From assembly GCA_030612345.1 (NCBI GenBank), contig JAUWOB010000048.1:1-7172 (forward strand): a DNA stretch of 7,172 nucleotides, in the 5' to 3' direction. Below the pieces are notes generated by a model that saw nothing but the letters and a program-made list of their open reading frames with translations, searched no databases and was not told the origin of the DNA. Positions 6,801 to 7,172 of the stretch are shown here, one piece after another; the first letter of the stretch is position 1, and every line of letters starts with the position of its first letter. Position numbers and translations under genes: made by a program. The stretch is from Dehalococcoidia bacterium (GTDB taxonomy: Bacteria; Chloroflexota; Dehalococcoidia; GIF9; AB-539-J10).

Positions 6801-6879
6801 GATTAGATAGCAGGATAACAAACAAGGGGACATAGGCAATCGTGGCAACGAGAGGAATCAACGCCTGAGCACTCATCAT
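3823..6879 (-). CDS. Membrane sensor with two GAF domains and GGDEF plus HD-GYP cyclic-di-GMP output domains
   Basis: This 1018-residue protein starts with eight to nine hydrophobic segments between about residues 6 and 286. They resemble the 7TM N-terminus of some histidine kinases, including the YRLLDVRVVFRRAF turn at 220-233. A GAF domain follows at about 300-460, then a charged coiled coil (462-480) and a second GAF (about 485-635). The GGDEF domain is at 642-798, with DELTGLFNRR (644-653), LDLDHFK (678-684), intact GGDEF (720-724) and an RxxD inhibitory site (711-714). The HD-GYP domain is at about 820-1000, with HDVGKIGVPD (871-880), H900, HHERWDGDGYP (924-934) and DAFEAMTS (953-960). 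Both signatures look catalytically complete, so it may make and degrade cyclic-di-GMP (or a related dinucleotide) in response to membrane and GAF-bound signals. The start is ATGATG after AAGGGTGAT; either Met is possible. An open frame ends 19 bp upstream. Confidence 0.93.
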   Translation of the reverse strand: MMSAQALIPLVATIAYVPLFVILLSNRPWQPKQKLFFLFLIPAVLWSLSSFLFRSDLWLQDTPLEVKTLEVKIVVCLSIWMLVQLRYFDASFYRSERIRLPLTYVFLVATIILAALGYIPRGIERTPTGTIIVDYGPWIIAIALLFLFTVGVKDMRSLMRKYRLSDNPAERNQIIYIFAAIIVLIVSFFGVMGPRGAEYPVSHIGNFVTACVLTYAVVAYRLLDVRVVFRRAFINVVLYGTGLGIVLLLSWLAHGQGRIQPSFASLALTIALGIPFILLLALTVGARWRTRMEEAFVGTRHSYRKQLSQFINKIHDVSTMEQFASDFVPLAAQSVDCRRACLLLPNIEDERLNARFVYPPVKDNPMGELNLRLDSPVVTWLRRNRTILTERTLDISPEFHAMWQEEKEEIRLAGAKMFIPLVNREELVGILAVSERRDGKLYTVEDIDLLESVVLQVAASMEKEYLHEQLKEQEEEISLVNRLATIITSSVSIQMIFDGFTRELQKVAGVDWATIAVIDENELYVMALSGAAGSGWQAEERIPLEGTAVELVCRERRTIYEPDLRRHHRFWTGEYHLQQGVRSIIYLPLSVTDRDIGSLILGSRKADAYSPRQIRLLEKVTSQIAAPIENAQLYARAEQRSRVDELTGLFNRRHFEERLKEEIARHSRYGEAFSVLLLDLDHFKTYNDIYGHPSGDTILSQVGRIIRNSVRDGDQAFRYGGDEFAVILPHTAMEDARVVAERVREQIARRMKEKAIAVTCSIGLAGYPSDGAIPGELVTVADTALYYAKRTGANRVYLSSKILSESSENGGTHARQNGLSAIYALASVVEARDPCTYGHSRKVNTYAVALAEAIGLSPDQVFRVSTAALLHDVGKIGVPDKVLNKKARLNGEEWQAIKTHPKLGATIIGNVPNLVPSVNIVLHHHERWDGDGYPEGLKGEEIPIEARILAVADAFEAMTSVRPYRPALCHEKAIGELRAGAGSQFDPELVEVFITIIESGLPEKVSIGQEAPSEQASP

Positions 6880-6898
6880 ATCACCCTTGCCTGATCAG

Positions 6899-7172
6899 CT
6901 ACATAGATCCAGAGATGGTTTCAGTCGTCATGGTGAGCCCCTCTGGAATATCGCCGAGCTCATCATCTGCAAGCGTGAGTGCGCAATCCCTCTTCTCTCG
7001 ATGCCAGGCAACGGGGCAGCTCACACCGGCTGGCATGTCACCATTTGTCTGCATCACTCCTGTATATGAGCTATTATTGACGCAAATGGCCAAGCTGTCA
7101 AGAGGGACTATGGTAATCCCCCAGAAGTACCGGGTGAGTATGGTGACAGCGCACCTGGCATAGTATGTGATC
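6899..7172 (-). CDS. Unrecognised open frame, possible C-terminal part of a gene (cut by window edge)
   Basis: One frame stays open from the right edge for about 90 codons to a TAG at 6899-6901. It begins with a moderately hydrophobic stretch (ITYYARCAVTILTRYFWGIT), followed by a mixed polar part with DCALTLADDELGDIPEGLTM near the end. The stop lies 19 bp before the sensor gene's ATG, and that gap holds the sensor's Shine-Dalgarno, which is spacing typical of an operon. I do not recognise the sequence. The complementary strand is also open here over 82 codons, so a chance opening is possible. If it is real, it may be a partner or input protein for the sensor. Confidence 0.4.
   Translation of the reverse strand, partial: ITYYARCAVTILTRYFWGITIVPLDSLAICVNNSSYTGVMQTNGDMPAGVSCPVAWHREKRDCALTLADDELGDIPEGLTMTTETISGSM

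Noticed and set aside
6915..7163. Plus-strand 82-codon frame
   Set aside because: It is the mirror of the minus-strand open frame, which has better operon-like placement. The product is low-complexity Ser-rich at the start and has no recognisable feature.

Overview
The window looks like a chromosomal segment of a member of the Chloroflexota, most likely class Dehalococcoidia or a close relative, at roughly 50-55% G+C. The main clue is the elp3 gene. Its N-terminus (MKKASRTISGVTPVAVM) and its CPGKCVYCP cluster motif are close to what I recall of the Dehalococcoides mccartyi Elp3 used for structural work. Small zinc-ribbon membrane proteins and tiny Trp-rich membrane peptides also fit that lineage. 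The lineage is inferred from remembered family features, not from a search.

Left part (1-1400, minus strand): a cluster of small membrane-protein genes. In transcription order it has a consensus sigma70-type promoter (TTGACA, 18 bp, TATAAT), a 14-bp perfect palindrome in the leader, and a 54-residue membrane peptide gene. Next come a doubtful 36-codon ORF, a 66-bp imperfect palindromic repeat, and a broken small ORF with an in-frame amber codon. The cluster ends with a double-zinc-ribbon TM2-domain protein and the start of a paralogous zinc-ribbon membrane protein that runs off the left edge.

Middle (1496-3709): two divergent genes that may act in one pathway. elp3 (minus) encodes a radical SAM/acetyltransferase enzyme that makes 5-carboxymethyluridine at tRNA wobble U34. 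The plus-strand gene encodes a SAM-dependent methyltransferase with Trm9/ALKBH8-like signatures, including a YRYYHLF motif. In eukaryotes Trm9 methylates the Elp3 product to mcm5U. The pair therefore suggests a compact bacterial cm5U-to-mcm5U pathway, which is the most interesting point here. The DNA between them holds several perfect dyads.

Right part (3823-7172, minus strand): a 1018-residue membrane signalling protein with a histidine-kinase-like multi-TM sensor region, two GAF domains, GGDEF and HD-GYP. Both cyclic-di-GMP output domains keep their signature residues. An open frame that may be the C-terminus of an unrecognised gene ends 19 bp upstream of it. The sensor gene and the methyltransferase gene converge. 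No tRNA, rRNA, CRISPR array or intact mobile element was seen.
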